DNA from: Dendrophyllia cribrosa
Lineage: Eukaryota > Cnidaria > Anthozoa > Scleractinia > Dendrophylliidae
NCBI GenBank assembly: GCA_024195265.1
Contig: JAJLRJ010000014.1
Coordinates: forward strand, 19,370,959-19,434,958
Reading direction: 5' to 3'
Length of the DNA: 64,000 bases
The notes under the pieces were generated by a model. The model saw only the letters and a program-made list of their open reading frames with translations. It ran no database searches and was not told the origin of the DNA. Position numbers and translations under genes: made by a program. Every line of letters starts with the position of its first letter. The stretch's first letter is position 1. This document shows positions 18,934 to 27,244 of this stretch, piece by piece.

Positions 18934-19686
18934 ATGGCCACAAATCAACAAACAACAAGCTCAACTTCTACGCTAAGCCAGCTCCCCTGCCATCCACCGG
19001 ACCATTATCACACAATAAAATACAAAGACTTATGGCAATGGCACCCTCCCCACCAGTTTACAAACCAACTAATATAGGTGTTGGTTATGGACCCAAGAAA
19101 GCTGCTATTCAATGCACTAATCGTGGGGCCCACTAACTCTGGCAAGACACAGTATCTTCTCTCCCAACTGCGAGGCCCCTTTAGGGGTTATTTTGATTAC
19201 ATCGTTTTATTCTGCCCCACATTTGTTAAGAACAAGACATACGATGGCTTCGTGGACCGCGATCCGCACATCTTCGTGATTGTCTGCCAACAGCATGAAA
19301 TCGAAGACTGGTTGAAGTTGGCGAGCTTCTTTTTCACATGCACCAACACTTTATTCATTCTCGATGACTGCGCCGCCTCCAAAGATGTCAAGGGCCGCAC
19401 GAGCCAACTGGTCAATCTGGGGTTCAGCGCAAGGCATGACGGCATATCCGTGTGGGTCTTGACCCAGCAGATCACCAGCATTGCCAAGCCATATCGTGAC
19501 AACATTGCAGCGATCGTGCTCTTTTACACGCCCTCCAGCAAGACAACCAAAGCCATATTCGAAGACTATGCCGGCGAGCTCTCCCACGAGGAGTACAAAT
19601 AGCTTATCGCAAGGCTAAAATCCCGCAAGTTCTCCCACCTGGTTTTCTCTCTGAGGCACCCGTATGGAATTGAGTACAAGGTTTAA
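18934..19686 (+). pseudogene. FtsK/HerA-type genome packaging ATPase, two in-frame stops
   Basis: The frame from ATG 18934 to TAA 19684-19686 spans 250 codons. It is interrupted only by TAG at 19075-19077 (codon 48) and TAG at 19600-19602 (codon 223). The core has a Walker A motif, GPTNSGKT (codons 65-72), a Walker B motif, LFILDDCA, and a conserved VWVLTQQ strand. These are the hallmarks of the A32/FtsK-like ATPases that pump viral DNA into capsids. The segment after the second stop (FSHLVFSLRHPYGIEYKV) is family-like, so the product would be truncated by 27 residues. Initiation at the ATG of 19087 would bypass the first stop and keep the whole P-loop domain. Adjacent to the major capsid gene, as usual. 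Confidence 0.85.
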
Positions 19687-19712
19687 ACACGGGCACACAA
19701 ATATACGGCACA

Positions 19713-19722
19713 CATATATACC
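19713..19722 (+). promoter_or_regulatory. CATATATACC box
   Basis: Abuts the ATG at 19723. Identical to the ATPase-gene box. Confidence 0.65.
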
Positions 19723-19962
19723 ATGAATGCGCCAACCAGTCTACACAAGCTCACTGTGCTTTCACAGCTTTTGGATGAATTGCACAAACATACACTTGAT
19801 GCGCAAAACAAAATTATCAAAGCCGCTGGTGAGGAAGATCTGCGCCTCATGCTTCTCAACAGATATCCATTGCGGTTGAATTCTATGCCAGACACCGCGG
19901 CGGGGCCTATACGTGAGCTTGAAGCACTTTTGCCCGACATCAAGAGAATTATTGAGAAATGA
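19723..19962 (+). CDS. 79-residue helical protein of unknown function
   Basis: A short, all-helical, Leu-rich protein (LHKLTVLSQLLDELHKHTLD) with no membrane segment and no cysteines. It has its own TATATACC box directly before the ATG and lies between the ATPase gene and the next gene. Its frame is open despite the damage in its upstream neighbours. I do not recognise the family. Confidence 0.6.
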   Translation: MNAPTSLHKLTVLSQLLDELHKHTLDAQNKIIKAAGEEDLRLMLLNRYPLRLNSMPDTAAGPIRELEALLPDIKRIIEK

Positions 19963-19967
19963 AAAAC

Positions 19968-19979
19968 ATATATATACCC
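19968..19979 (+). promoter_or_regulatory. CATATATATACC box
   Basis: Two bases before the ATG at 19982. It decides the start of the 205-residue gene over an upstream non-ATG extension. Confidence 0.65.
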
Positions 19980-19981
19980 TG

Positions 19982-20599
19982 ATGATGGCAGAAGCCGCTG
20001 AAGACCAGGCCGACTTGAACGAAGTAATGCAGATGCTGGAGGCCACGACTGGTGCCGCACCTCCCACAGGGCTAGTTGGTGACAATGGCATTCCTGCCAA
20101 ACGTGAGTCGCTGGCAATCCTTGTTTCAACTGGAAAGGCAAAAGAAGCTATCGGCGTGCAGCTCACACACGATCATGTCAAGCGGTTGTCAGACAAGGAC
20201 GTTGACAAGTACTGCAAAAGGTACGAGGCCTACGTCGGCAACAAGACAACCGAATCCCTAATTGATTCCGCCATCATGCTCGTGACCAAAGGCGTTGGTA
20301 TGGTGGTCACGATTGATGATGTGGCGGAGTTGCAGAAAGAACTCAAGAACAACTACATCATCAACCAGGAGCTGTCAAATCTTGCTGGGGCTATTGCCGT
20401 GCGATGCGGACGATGGCTGGCGCTTGCCAATGCTGCTCTAATCACAACAAACCGCATCAAGTTTGAACGAGAGCCTGACTTGATAGAATTGGAACCCCAG
20501 CCCCAACCCACACATCCAACCAGGGACAGTGAAGGCTATCCGCTTGAGGGTCTTGATGAAGTTGGGCTGGTACCTGGGGTGACCTCGCAGCAACCTTGA
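19982..20599 (+). CDS. 205-residue protein resembling a recurrent Polinton protein of unknown role
   Basis: Start chosen at 19982 (ATGATGG) because the box ends at 19979. Residues ~60-160 contain KRYEAYVGNKTTESLID followed by hydrophobic AIMLVTKGVGMVV and later INQELSNLAGAIAVRCGRW and LALANAALITTN. I remember closely similar proteins from other cnidarian Polinton-like elements, where function is not known. Two weakly hydrophobic helices suggest membrane contact. The C-terminal ~45 residues are Pro/Glu-rich and probably disordered. No nuclease, protease or ATPase motif is visible. Confidence 0.6.
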   Translation: MMAEAAEDQADLNEVMQMLEATTGAAPPTGLVGDNGIPAKRESLAILVSTGKAKEAIGVQLTHDHVKRLSDKDVDKYCKRYEAYVGNKTTESLIDSAIMLVTKGVGMVVTIDDVAELQKELKNNYIINQELSNLAGAIAVRCGRWLALANAALITTNRIKFEREPDLIELEPQPQPTHPTRDSEGYPLEGLDEVGLVPGVTSQQP

Positions 20600-20668
20600 A
20601 GAAACCTGGCAGCAACCTGGCTGGAACCTGGCAGCACACTTAGCACATCTTGTAAAAAATAAAATTCA

Positions 20669-20677
20669 CATATATAC
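20669..20677 (+). promoter_or_regulatory. CATATATAC box
   Basis: Three bases before the ATG at 20681. It follows an AAAAAATAAAATT stretch that can serve as the poly(A) signal of the preceding gene. Confidence 0.6.
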
Positions 20678-20680
20678 AGG

Positions 20681-21148
20681 ATGGCCACACCACTCGAGAC
20701 GATCCCTGAAGAAACTCCAACTCCAACTCCAACACCTGACCGTGTTACCTCTGAGGCCCCGAAAACAAAGCCTGCAACAGAAAAGAACCCCGGCCGCGTT
20801 GCTTCTGGTAAAAGGCTAGCAGAACGCAACCGCCTGGCCCGGGAAGCAAAGAAAAAGGCCGAAGCACAAAAGCCTGCACCATCAACAAGTAAAAACAATT
20901 CTGCAACAAGTGGCGCAACAAGTGACACAACAAGTGACAGCAACAGCAACTCAATCGTTTATATTCTGGGGGTTGGTGGGTTGATTGTCTCTGCTGCTGG
21001 TGTTTATTACCAGCGCGAAGCTATAATGCAAAGGCTTGAGCGCAAATCAAACACACCAGCAACACCAGCAAACACCCCCGCTGCAACCCCCGCTGCAACA
21101 CCACCATCTCGAATTCCTGTAAGACAAGGAATAAAAAACATGGAATAA
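20681..21148 (+). CDS. Single-pass membrane protein with Pro/Thr and basic regions
   Basis: 155 residues. The N-terminus is rich in Thr-Pro repeats (PTPTPTP). Residues ~40-75 are strongly basic (GKRLAERNRLAREAKKK), then comes a Ser/Thr-rich segment. One membrane helix follows at about residues 92-110 (IVYILGVGGLIVSAAGVYY), and the tail has TPA repeats. The stop codon lies inside an AATAAA. The design suits a small virion-membrane or DNA-condensing protein, but the family is not recognised. The frame is intact. Confidence 0.55.
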   Translation: MATPLETIPEETPTPTPTPDRVTSEAPKTKPATEKNPGRVASGKRLAERNRLAREAKKKAEAQKPAPSTSKNNSATSGATSDTTSDSNSNSIVYILGVGGLIVSAAGVYYQREAIMQRLERKSNTPATPANTPAATPAATPPSRIPVRQGIKNME

Positions 21149-21153
21149 AAAAA

Positions 21154-21166
21154 CATATATATATAC
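21154..21166 (+). promoter_or_regulatory. CATATATATATAC box
   Basis: Five bases before the ATG at 21172. It is a live-looking box in front of a broken gene. Confidence 0.6.
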
Positions 21167-21171
21167 TGACC

Positions 21172-21446
21172 ATGAATCCTTTCCAAGCTTTGATGAATTC
21201 TGCTGCAATCGGAGGTGTTTCTTCTTTGGTTTGGACTTTCTTCGGTCGCCTTTGATACAGTTTGCGGTTTAGCCCTGAATAGGCACAACGCGCCCGAGCC
21301 CGAGCCCTAGCCCGAGCCCGAGTCAGAGACCGAGTCTGAGGCCGAGGTCGAGGAGCCCCGAGTTCGAGTCGAGGAGCCCCGAGTCCGAACCCGAGTCCGA
21401 ACCCGAGGTCGAGGCCGAGGCAGAGGTCGAGTCTGAGTCAGAAAAA
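21172..21446 (+). pseudogene. Small gene with acidic Pro-Glu/Ser-Glu repeat tail, broken
   Basis: From the ATG at 21172 a 27-residue hydrophobic peptide is read (MNPFQALMNSAAIGGVSS, then LVWTFFGRL) to TGA at 21253-21255. From about 21290 to 21440 the DNA is a run of CCCGAG/TCCGAG/GTCGAG units. In one frame or another it reads as PE/SE/VE repeats, but the favoured frame changes at least twice and stops intervene (for example at 21311). The likely ancestor was a small membrane-anchored protein with a long acidic tail. Repeat-mediated indels probably destroyed the frame. An AATAAA follows at about 21444. Confidence 0.5.
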
Positions 21447-21455
21447 ATAAAAAAT

Positions 21456-21466
21456 CATATGTATAC
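21456..21466 (+). promoter_or_regulatory. CATATGTATAC box
   Basis: Variant of the box, 12 bases before the ATG at 21479. The same variant precedes the next gene. Confidence 0.55.
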
Positions 21467-21478
21467 TGCACACAAACA

Positions 21479-21700
21479 ATGTCAGACAACAAACTTGTGA
21501 AGTCTATCCTCGACGCCGCAACAATCACTGGCCTTGTCGCCGGTATTGGTTGGATTGGTAAAAAGACAATCAAAGAGAACTTCACTGCCGACCCCAGTGC
21601 AAGCTTAATGAACTACGTCAAGTTCACAGCCGTCATGGCTGGCAGCATCGCGCTGAAGAAATATCTCGAGGACCAGAAAATCCTCCCAGACAATATGTAA
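21479..21700 (+). CDS. 73-residue small membrane protein, Polinton-conserved type
   Basis: Two hydrophobic segments (ITGLVAGIGWIGK near residue 16 and VKFTAVMAGSIALK near residue 47) flank a polar hinge. The protein ends in YLEDQKILPDNM. I recall similar short proteins with a GLVAGIGWIGKK core in other cnidarian Polinton-like elements, always in this small-gene cluster. Function is unknown, and a virion-membrane or host-membrane role is only inferred. The frame is intact and a CATATGTATAC box precedes it. Confidence 0.65.
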   Translation: MSDNKLVKSILDAATITGLVAGIGWIGKKTIKENFTADPSASLMNYVKFTAVMAGSIALKKYLEDQKILPDNM

Positions 21701-21703
21701 AAC

Positions 21704-21714
21704 CATATGTATAC
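21704..21714 (+). promoter_or_regulatory. CATATGTATAC box
   Basis: Three bases before the ATG at 21718. Identical to the box of the preceding gene. Confidence 0.6.
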
Positions 21715-21717
21715 ACA

Positions 21718-22155
21718 ATGGCCTCAATTGCAATAATGGCTCTTGGCGCTGTTCTCAATGCGGCAGCTTTCACGGGCGGCAATTATCTCGCGAAATATCT
21801 GTCTGGTGATAACGGCAAGGCAGCAATGGATGAGAAAATCCGACATGACCACGCCCTGGAACAATACCAAGCGGCTTACGCCAAATACCAGAAGGACCGC
21901 ACCAAGCTCCTCAACTGGATTGCAGCCAACGATCGGATTAAACACCAAGCTAGCAAAAACCTCCAAAACACCGACCAAGCCCTGGTCTTGTATAACCAGA
22001 TGCACCAAACACAACCAGATAAACAAATCAAAGACAACAAAGAGCCTCAGTTCTCGGACTTCTACAAGCCCAGCCCACAACAGCAGAATGGTGAACTTGT
22101 GTTCATTGGAGGCACCCTGCTTGCGGGTGGGTATGCGGCTTATCGCTTTCTTTAA
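21718..22155 (+). CDS. 145-residue protein with N- and C-terminal membrane segments
   Basis: It begins ASIAIMALGAVLNAAAFTGG, a hydrophobic segment. A long charged helix follows (EQYQAAYAKYQKDRTKLLNW) with further helices. It ends PQFSDFYKPS, NGELVFIGGTLLAGGYAAY, a second membrane segment. The motif pair SDFYxPS and NGEL is one I associate with a recurrent, uncharacterised protein of cnidarian and other Polintons. Topology suggests both ends in the membrane and a coiled middle. The frame is intact. It is a virion-membrane candidate by context only. Confidence 0.65.
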   Translation: MASIAIMALGAVLNAAAFTGGNYLAKYLSGDNGKAAMDEKIRHDHALEQYQAAYAKYQKDRTKLLNWIAANDRIKHQASKNLQNTDQALVLYNQMHQTQPDKQIKDNKEPQFSDFYKPSPQQQNGELVFIGGTLLAGGYAAYRFL

Positions 22156-22173
22156 ATTGAAGAAATAAAAAAC

Positions 22174-22183
22174 CATGTATACC
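22174..22183 (+). promoter_or_regulatory. CATGTATACC box
   Basis: Three bases before the ATG at 22187, preceded by AAATAAAA. It favours 22187 over the in-frame ATG at 22175, which lies inside the box. Confidence 0.55.
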
Positions 22184-22186
22184 ACC

Positions 22187-22549
22187 ATGGACGCACACTC
22201 TGTTAAAGAAGCTCGTGACGCGTTTGTTGCAACGTTTCGCTTTTTTCCAACATATCCCCCAGATAAACAAGCTGAGGAACTAGCGAAAGTGTTTCAGCAA
22301 CTTGCTGAAGAATTACCCGCATCTGCGCCGGAAGAATATCATGAATTATGCAACGAATGGGTAACATTACTCACGACACAAGAAACTGAGGAAATTGTAC
22401 TAGCAGCTATTAAAGTGTATGAAACGGCACGAAGTCTTTTTCCCGACCTTGTAAAGCAATTTGATGAGGACGAAGAAGCTGCTAACAGTATCCTTGAAAA
22501 TCTGCGCCTTCTTTTTTCCAGTAAAACCTTACAGAGTATCGATTCATAA
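22187..22549 (+). CDS. 120-residue acidic helical protein
   Basis: Start at 22187 by position of the box. The protein is helical and acidic (EELAKVFQQLAEELP, FDEDEEAANSILENLRLLF) with no membrane segment or metal-binding motif. It ends 18 bp before the integrase start. I do not recognise a family. It may be a regulatory or chaperone-like partner, but nothing in the sequence shows this. Confidence 0.55.
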   Translation: MDAHSVKEARDAFVATFRFFPTYPPDKQAEELAKVFQQLAEELPASAPEEYHELCNEWVTLLTTQETEEIVLAAIKVYETARSLFPDLVKQFDEDEEAANSILENLRLLFSSKTLQSIDS

Positions 22550-22554
22550 ACTCT

Positions 22555-22563
22555 AAATATACC
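22555..22563 (+). promoter_or_regulatory. AAATATACC box before the integrase gene
   Basis: Four bases before the ATG at 22568. It is a slightly weaker match, in the same position as the others. Confidence 0.55.
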
Positions 22564-22567
22564 CCCT

Positions 22568-23557
22568 ATGGACTCCAAACTCTCTAAGATCTATTACAGC
22601 CCGAAAGGGTATTGGAAAGGGCTTGCCGCTGTCAAAAAGCTAGCTGCAGCGGCAAAGGTCTCTGATGATGTCGCAAAGAAATGGCTGGTCAAACAAGCCC
22701 TTTGGCAAGTTTACCTCCCGCCGCCACGCGCTATACCTCGGCCCAAGTTTGATATCTCATCACCAAATGCATTGCATCAAGCTGATCTTCTCTTCCTGCC
22801 CCACGACAAACTTTCACACGGGAGAAAGATTTACAAATACGCATTAACCCTTGTTGATGTGGCTAGCCGTTACAAAGCAGCAGAGCCTCTGACTTCGAAA
22901 GAGTCTGAAGAAGTCTCAAGGGCATTTCAGAAGATTTATAGGCGTGGGCCTTTGAAATGGCCTCAACTCTTGCAAGTTGACCCTGGGAAAGAGTTTATGG
23001 GGGCTGTGACTAAGACAATGGAAAACAACAAAACGACCATTCGTCGCGGGCGGGTTGATATCCACAGAGACCAAGCAATTGTGGAGAGATTCAACCGAAC
23101 CCTGGCTGAAAGGCTGTTTGGTTATCAGTATGCCGTTGAAATGAATATGCCCTCTGGTCGTTCGACTGCATGGGTCAAAAGACTGCCAGATGTTGTCTCG
23201 GCCTTGAACAATGAAGTAACAAGACTCACTGGTAAGAAGCCCGCTCAAGCAATCAAAGAGAAAGCCGTTTCTTCCAAGCCTGCGACTCCATATGCTAGGC
23301 CTGTTGGGGTCTATGAGAAGAAGCTCCCACCCCGGGTGAGTGTGAGATATTTGTATCAGCCTGGCGAGCTGGAAGGGGGCGGAAGGCGTGCGACTGATCC
23401 CATCTGGTCTTTGAAGGTCCACAACATTGAGAAGGTTGTCACCAAACCAGATGCACCTGTCGTTTATTATCTCTACGACGGCCCTAAGAGAGGGTTTGTT
23501 CGTGAGGAGCTGATGGTTGTGCCACCGGCCACTCAGTTGCCGCCGATATCTTTGTGA
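22568..23557 (+). CDS. INT: Retroviral-type DDE integrase
   Basis: 329 residues, intact. The catalytic triad is visible: D73 (HQADLLF), D138 (LQVDPGKEF) and E173 (RDQAIVERFNRT), with 34 residues between the second D and E. This is the retroviral/Polinton spacing. Residues 1-50 form a helical N-terminal domain without a clear HHCC finger. The C-terminal part (residues ~270-320, with IWSLKVHNIEKVV and YYLYDGPKRGFVREEL) looks like the small beta-barrel or chromo-like domain usual in Polinton integrases. It joins the terminal repeats to target DNA with short target duplications, consistent with the 5-bp AAGTG repeat here. It converges on the polymerase gene with a 25-bp overlap of coding ends. 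Confidence 0.93.
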   Translation: MDSKLSKIYYSPKGYWKGLAAVKKLAAAAKVSDDVAKKWLVKQALWQVYLPPPRAIPRPKFDISSPNALHQADLLFLPHDKLSHGRKIYKYALTLVDVASRYKAAEPLTSKESEEVSRAFQKIYRRGPLKWPQLLQVDPGKEFMGAVTKTMENNKTTIRRGRVDIHRDQAIVERFNRTLAERLFGYQYAVEMNMPSGRSTAWVKRLPDVVSALNNEVTRLTGKKPAQAIKEKAVSSKPATPYARPVGVYEKKLPPRVSVRYLYQPGELEGGGRRATDPIWSLKVHNIEKVVTKPDAPVVYYLYDGPKRGFVREELMVVPPATQLPPISL

Positions 23558-26500
23558 CCATATGCCAGCGTGTGTATGCCATCATCCTTGATCCAGCGCT
23601 TGGAGTCAAAGGGAGACTGGAACGTTGTCTTAGTGATGTGCTCACCGAAGATTTGGTGACCTTTGCTTCTGAGCCTGTCCATCCCGTGCTTGAAGGTTCG
23701 CCGGTCGAAAAGAGCTTCCTTGTAATTCTGGTGGGTGATCTCTTTCTTTGTGACAACCTTGGTGGTGCCCTTTGCTTTCTTGATGTTTTTCTCGTCATCC
23801 AGAAGGATGGAGTACATCTTCGAGCGAAGACACACAGCCTCCGAGATCGGCTTACCCGCGCACTCGTCCTTCATCTTGCCGATGACCTTCTTGTTCTTCT
23901 GGCTGTGGAGTGGATGGTCCTTGGGATAATCACTTGTGTCGTAGAGTTCATCCAAAAGGTTCTCCATGTCTTTATAGACATCATCCGTCTTGATCTCGAG
24001 GAGCAGAAAGTCTGTGTCTGTGTAGAGTAGGTCTACGCACTGGCCATATTTCAGCTTGAGATGTTTGTAATAGAAGTCATACATCAGTGTTTTGGAGAGA
24101 TCAAGGATGCACATGCCTGTGTAAACTGGGCGGTTGAATTTGATTTTCTCCCTCTGCATCTGGATCCCCGCCAGTTTGGGTCCAAAGACAGTTGCTCTGG
24201 AAAACAGTGGGCTTGCGATAAGCTTTCTCATCTTGTCTCGCTCGTGCGCCCGGACAAGCTTCATGTCGATTCGATTTCTGAGGTTCTCCATTGTCTTACC
24301 GAAGACTGAGTTGTTCATGAGCTTGAAGAAGTTCTTCTCGAAGTCGGAAGTGACCTTCTTCCTGAGCTCGGTGTTCAGGGAGATGTATGGCTCCATCCAA
24401 GTTCTCTGCTCGAACTTGAGCATTTTGTGGATTTTCACCAACTTCATCCCAAGATCCAGGTACTGCTGGAGATTTCTGTAATGCAGCACGTACCGGGATT
24501 TGTTGTTCAGGGTAGGGAGCATTTTCTGCGTCTTGTCTTCTGGCTGTCCCTCTGCCAAGGCTCTTTGGTATGGCGACATCCATTCCTTTGGAACGGCCTG
24601 CCTTTCTGGGGCAAGAGGATAAGCGTTGTGCTCATCATGCAGCTCCTCGGGGTACTCAAGATCAACCTCGAGAATGTAACCAATCTTTCTGTTTGGCCTC
24701 CACCTCCTGATCTGGTGTTGTGTTGGAAAGACAGGGCACCATGCGAAGTTGCCAACTGGGAGAGGCTGACTCATGGCCCATCCATAGAGATTGTTCGCGT
24801 CGAGATAAATGATGTAACTTGACTCTTCGTTGGGGTTGTGGTCACGATGATAGGGGTTGTTGGCCTTACAGTGCCGCCTGCTCTCCATGGATATGCCACC
24901 TCGCAAGCCTCTTTCAACAAAGAGGTGCATGTTGACGTCTGTGAGAAGCTCCAGGTTGATTTTCGTATACCTGAGAAGAGCGTCCCATGAGAGACCAGGG
25001 CTTGTATAATAATGTGCCGGGTCAAGCTTGTAATGTTGCAGACATGTTTTTCTGAAGTTCTCGAAAACATCAGCCAGAAGAAGCACATCTGTCTCAAGGT
25101 AGAGGTCGTGGTAATCCCCAAGCGTCTTGCATCCAAATACCTCCCACACTTTTTGCGCGTGGGCGTATTCTTTGTCTGAGATGCCTTCCTTCTTGAGCTC
25201 GCTGTAGAAGGCATCCTTCGGCGGTAGAGAGGCCTCATCGAATCGAGTCCAAGAGTCCATGTATTCGTATGGGTAAGTCCCTTTTTGCAGGAGAAGGCCG
25301 CGTCTGGATTGGTTCTTCTCGTGGTTTGCCGTGATTGTGAAAGACTCTGGCTTGTTTGCTTCAACCAGGGCACTGAGGCTTGACTGCATGAACTGCAAGC
25401 TGTCAATGAACCTAAGCTTGTCGAGGGAGAAAGAGATGTATTTCTCCATGTTTTTTGGGATGCATTTCAAATCAGAATGCACATCCGCAATTCCACTCAT
25501 GATGTGGTGTGCATCATAACCCTTCAAGTTGTGAAAGATTACCGGGATTATTTCAGTTTTCGGGCTGGTTCGGGAATAGTTGATGTTGCAATTACTGTGA
25601 GCCGCACCCCGATATTTACCTGTGATGTGGCAATGATCTTTGACTGCGTCTCGAACAGAGTCTTGGATTAGAGACTCCCCGCAGAAAAGACAGTCGACCT
25701 GCTCGAATAGATTACCTGGGGCGGCCTGCATTTTGTTTCTTGGTCCAACAAATGGGAACTCTTCCAGTTTACCGTCATCGTCCTGGATGTAAGTTTTGAA
25801 AATGTTTTGAAAACATTTGTTGGTGTGACGATGGACAAGGCCCGCGTATTCTCCGGTGTTTGGGTCATAGGCCGCAACGGCATCCCTGTGGTTATTCTTG
25901 GTTAGAGACTTGTCACAGATGTGGCAATCTGTTGCACGGTTGAATTCTGTCCAGTCTGCTCTTGACATGGAGATTGGAACCTTGTGTTGCAGCTCATCTC
26001 TGATCACTCCTTCCAGCTGTTGAAGGCTATCAAGAAAGACTGGCACAGCGTCCTCTCCTCTGTATAGATAAGGTCCCTTTGTCTCTCCATCAGAGCGAAC
26101 AGCTAACATGCAGAACCCGCAGGGTTTATGTACGGATGTTGCAGTGGTGCTGCTCTGTTGGGGATCTGGTATGCAACCGTGGACTTTTTCGACAATGCTT
26201 TCGAAGTCAGCATATATGACCCAAGGCTTCTTCATCTGGTTCTGGAAGTTCTCGAAGTGGAGGAAGTTTTCGCCTTCTTTTGGCATTTCAGCTCTTGTCG
26301 GCCTGCCTTTGACTCCTCTGCAATAGAAAAGATGATCGGTTAGAACCCGTTCTGAAGAAAAGGTTTGGAGACACCTGTCACAGTGATGCATGCGGCGCCT
26401 TGCGTTGAAATCACTGTGTAGAAGTCTGCTCATGCTCTTGATGTAACAATAATGCGAAGTGTGTGTGTCTGTGAGCATCATCAGATTAATCCTTCGCAGA

Positions 26501-27243
26501 TTGGGATCATCGATATCACTGACTCTAATTACAACCACCTTGTTGTTCTTCCAGCCATAAATGTTGATTGGAAGGTTGTTTTGACGTTCAACCTTGGAAA
26601 TCTGACCCAATGGCGTTGGAAAATCAACTCCAGTTAAGTTTAGGCCATCATCAATGGGATAACTTCCTGGCCTGTTTGTGTTAACATCAACAGGGAACAA
26701 TGCCGATCGCAGTGCCCAGCGGAGACACTGGTTATCTCTGTTTTTTACATTGATGATTGCCTGCTTTGATCTGAGTTTTGATGGTGTTGGGATAAATGTG
26801 CCTCCTCGTAGAGGATGGTACATCCCGAACTCAAGGTAAACAGTTTTGATTTTCTCAATCACCCAACCAGAACCCAACTGCTGCCATCTGGCAATCTCTT
26901 CCTCAAAACCATTGACAATGCCTTCCAGAGTGCCCTCCTCTCGAAGCTGATAGAGATGTGTTACAGTCAGTGGATTAGCGTTCCAAAAGAAGTGATTAAT
27001 TTCTCGTCGTCCATCATCGCCTTCCATTGAAAAGTGAACATCGAACGACAAAGTGACCTTCACCCCGCCAAGCTCTGTGACTTCGCGTGCAATTTTCTGG
27101 AGAAAAGCCGCCCGATTAGTTATGAAGAATGAATTGAGGTCCTTGATTGGATAATCAACAGGGACGTTCATCTTATAACCATGCAACCAATCACCAAAGT
27201 AATCTTGGTTCCTTGGGTTGAAGCCAAGACGTTGAGCCGCCAT
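23533..27243 (-). CDS. POLB: Protein-primed family B DNA polymerase with N-terminal extension
   Basis: 1236 residues from the ATG at 27243, which lies right behind a GTATATAA box. Upstream in-frame codons extend to 27309 but belong to terminal-repeat DNA. Exonuclease motifs are YADFESI (D346, E348), NLKGYDAHHI and YLETDVLLLADVF. Polymerase motifs are LDANNLYGWAM (D815), KLMNNSVFGKTMEN and YTDTDF (D1076, D1078). The N-terminal ~330 residues include NQCLRWALRSALFP and a C2H2-like finger (CDRCLQTFSSERVLTDH), with more Cys pairs in the middle (CHIC, CLFCGES, DHCHITGKYRGAAH). It replicates the element from its ends using a protein primer. The frame has no lesion over 3.7 kb. It is the last gene, reading inward from the right terminal repeat. 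Confidence 0.95.
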   Translation of the reverse strand: MAAQRLGFNPRNQDYFGDWLHGYKMNVPVDYPIKDLNSFFITNRAAFLQKIAREVTELGGVKVTLSFDVHFSMEGDDGRREINHFFWNANPLTVTHLYQLREEGTLEGIVNGFEEEIARWQQLGSGWVIEKIKTVYLEFGMYHPLRGGTFIPTPSKLRSKQAIINVKNRDNQCLRWALRSALFPVDVNTNRPGSYPIDDGLNLTGVDFPTPLGQISKVERQNNLPINIYGWKNNKVVVIRVSDIDDPNLRRINLMMLTDTHTSHYCYIKSMSRLLHSDFNARRRMHHCDRCLQTFSSERVLTDHLFYCRGVKGRPTRAEMPKEGENFLHFENFQNQMKKPWVIYADFESIVEKVHGCIPDPQQSSTTATSVHKPCGFCMLAVRSDGETKGPYLYRGEDAVPVFLDSLQQLEGVIRDELQHKVPISMSRADWTEFNRATDCHICDKSLTKNNHRDAVAAYDPNTGEYAGLVHRHTNKCFQNIFKTYIQDDDGKLEEFPFVGPRNKMQAAPGNLFEQVDCLFCGESLIQDSVRDAVKDHCHITGKYRGAAHSNCNINYSRTSPKTEIIPVIFHNLKGYDAHHIMSGIADVHSDLKCIPKNMEKYISFSLDKLRFIDSLQFMQSSLSALVEANKPESFTITANHEKNQSRRGLLLQKGTYPYEYMDSWTRFDEASLPPKDAFYSELKKEGISDKEYAHAQKVWEVFGCKTLGDYHDLYLETDVLLLADVFENFRKTCLQHYKLDPAHYYTSPGLSWDALLRYTKINLELLTDVNMHLFVERGLRGGISMESRRHCKANNPYHRDHNPNEESSYIIYLDANNLYGWAMSQPLPVGNFAWCPVFPTQHQIRRWRPNRKIGYILEVDLEYPEELHDEHNAYPLAPERQAVPKEWMSPYQRALAEGQPEDKTQKMLPTLNNKSRYVLHYRNLQQYLDLGMKLVKIHKMLKFEQRTWMEPYISLNTELRKKVTSDFEKNFFKLMNNSVFGKTMENLRNRIDMKLVRAHERDKMRKLIASPLFSRATVFGPKLAGIQMQREKIKFNRPVYTGMCILDLSKTLMYDFYYKHLKLKYGQCVDLLYTDTDFLLLEIKTDDVYKDMENLLDELYDTSDYPKDHPLHSQKNKKVIGKMKDECAGKPISEAVCLRSKMYSILLDDEKNIKKAKGTTKVVTKKEITHQNYKEALFDRRTFKHGMDRLRSKGHQIFGEHITKTTFQSPFDSKRWIKDDGIHTLAYGHKDIGGN

Positions 27244-27244
27244 G

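Noticed and set aside
19078..19602. ATPase starting at a GTG codon directly after the first in-frame TAG
   Set aside because: Eukaryotic initiation at GTG is unlikely. The box-linked ATG at 18934 or the ATG at 19087 is more sensible.
17662..19686. Alternative genetic code or programmed readthrough at the four in-frame stops
   Set aside because: Other genes of the same element and the host gene end normally at TAA/TAG, and no common context surrounds the four stops. Simple nonsense changes explain them. Kept only as a testable remark.
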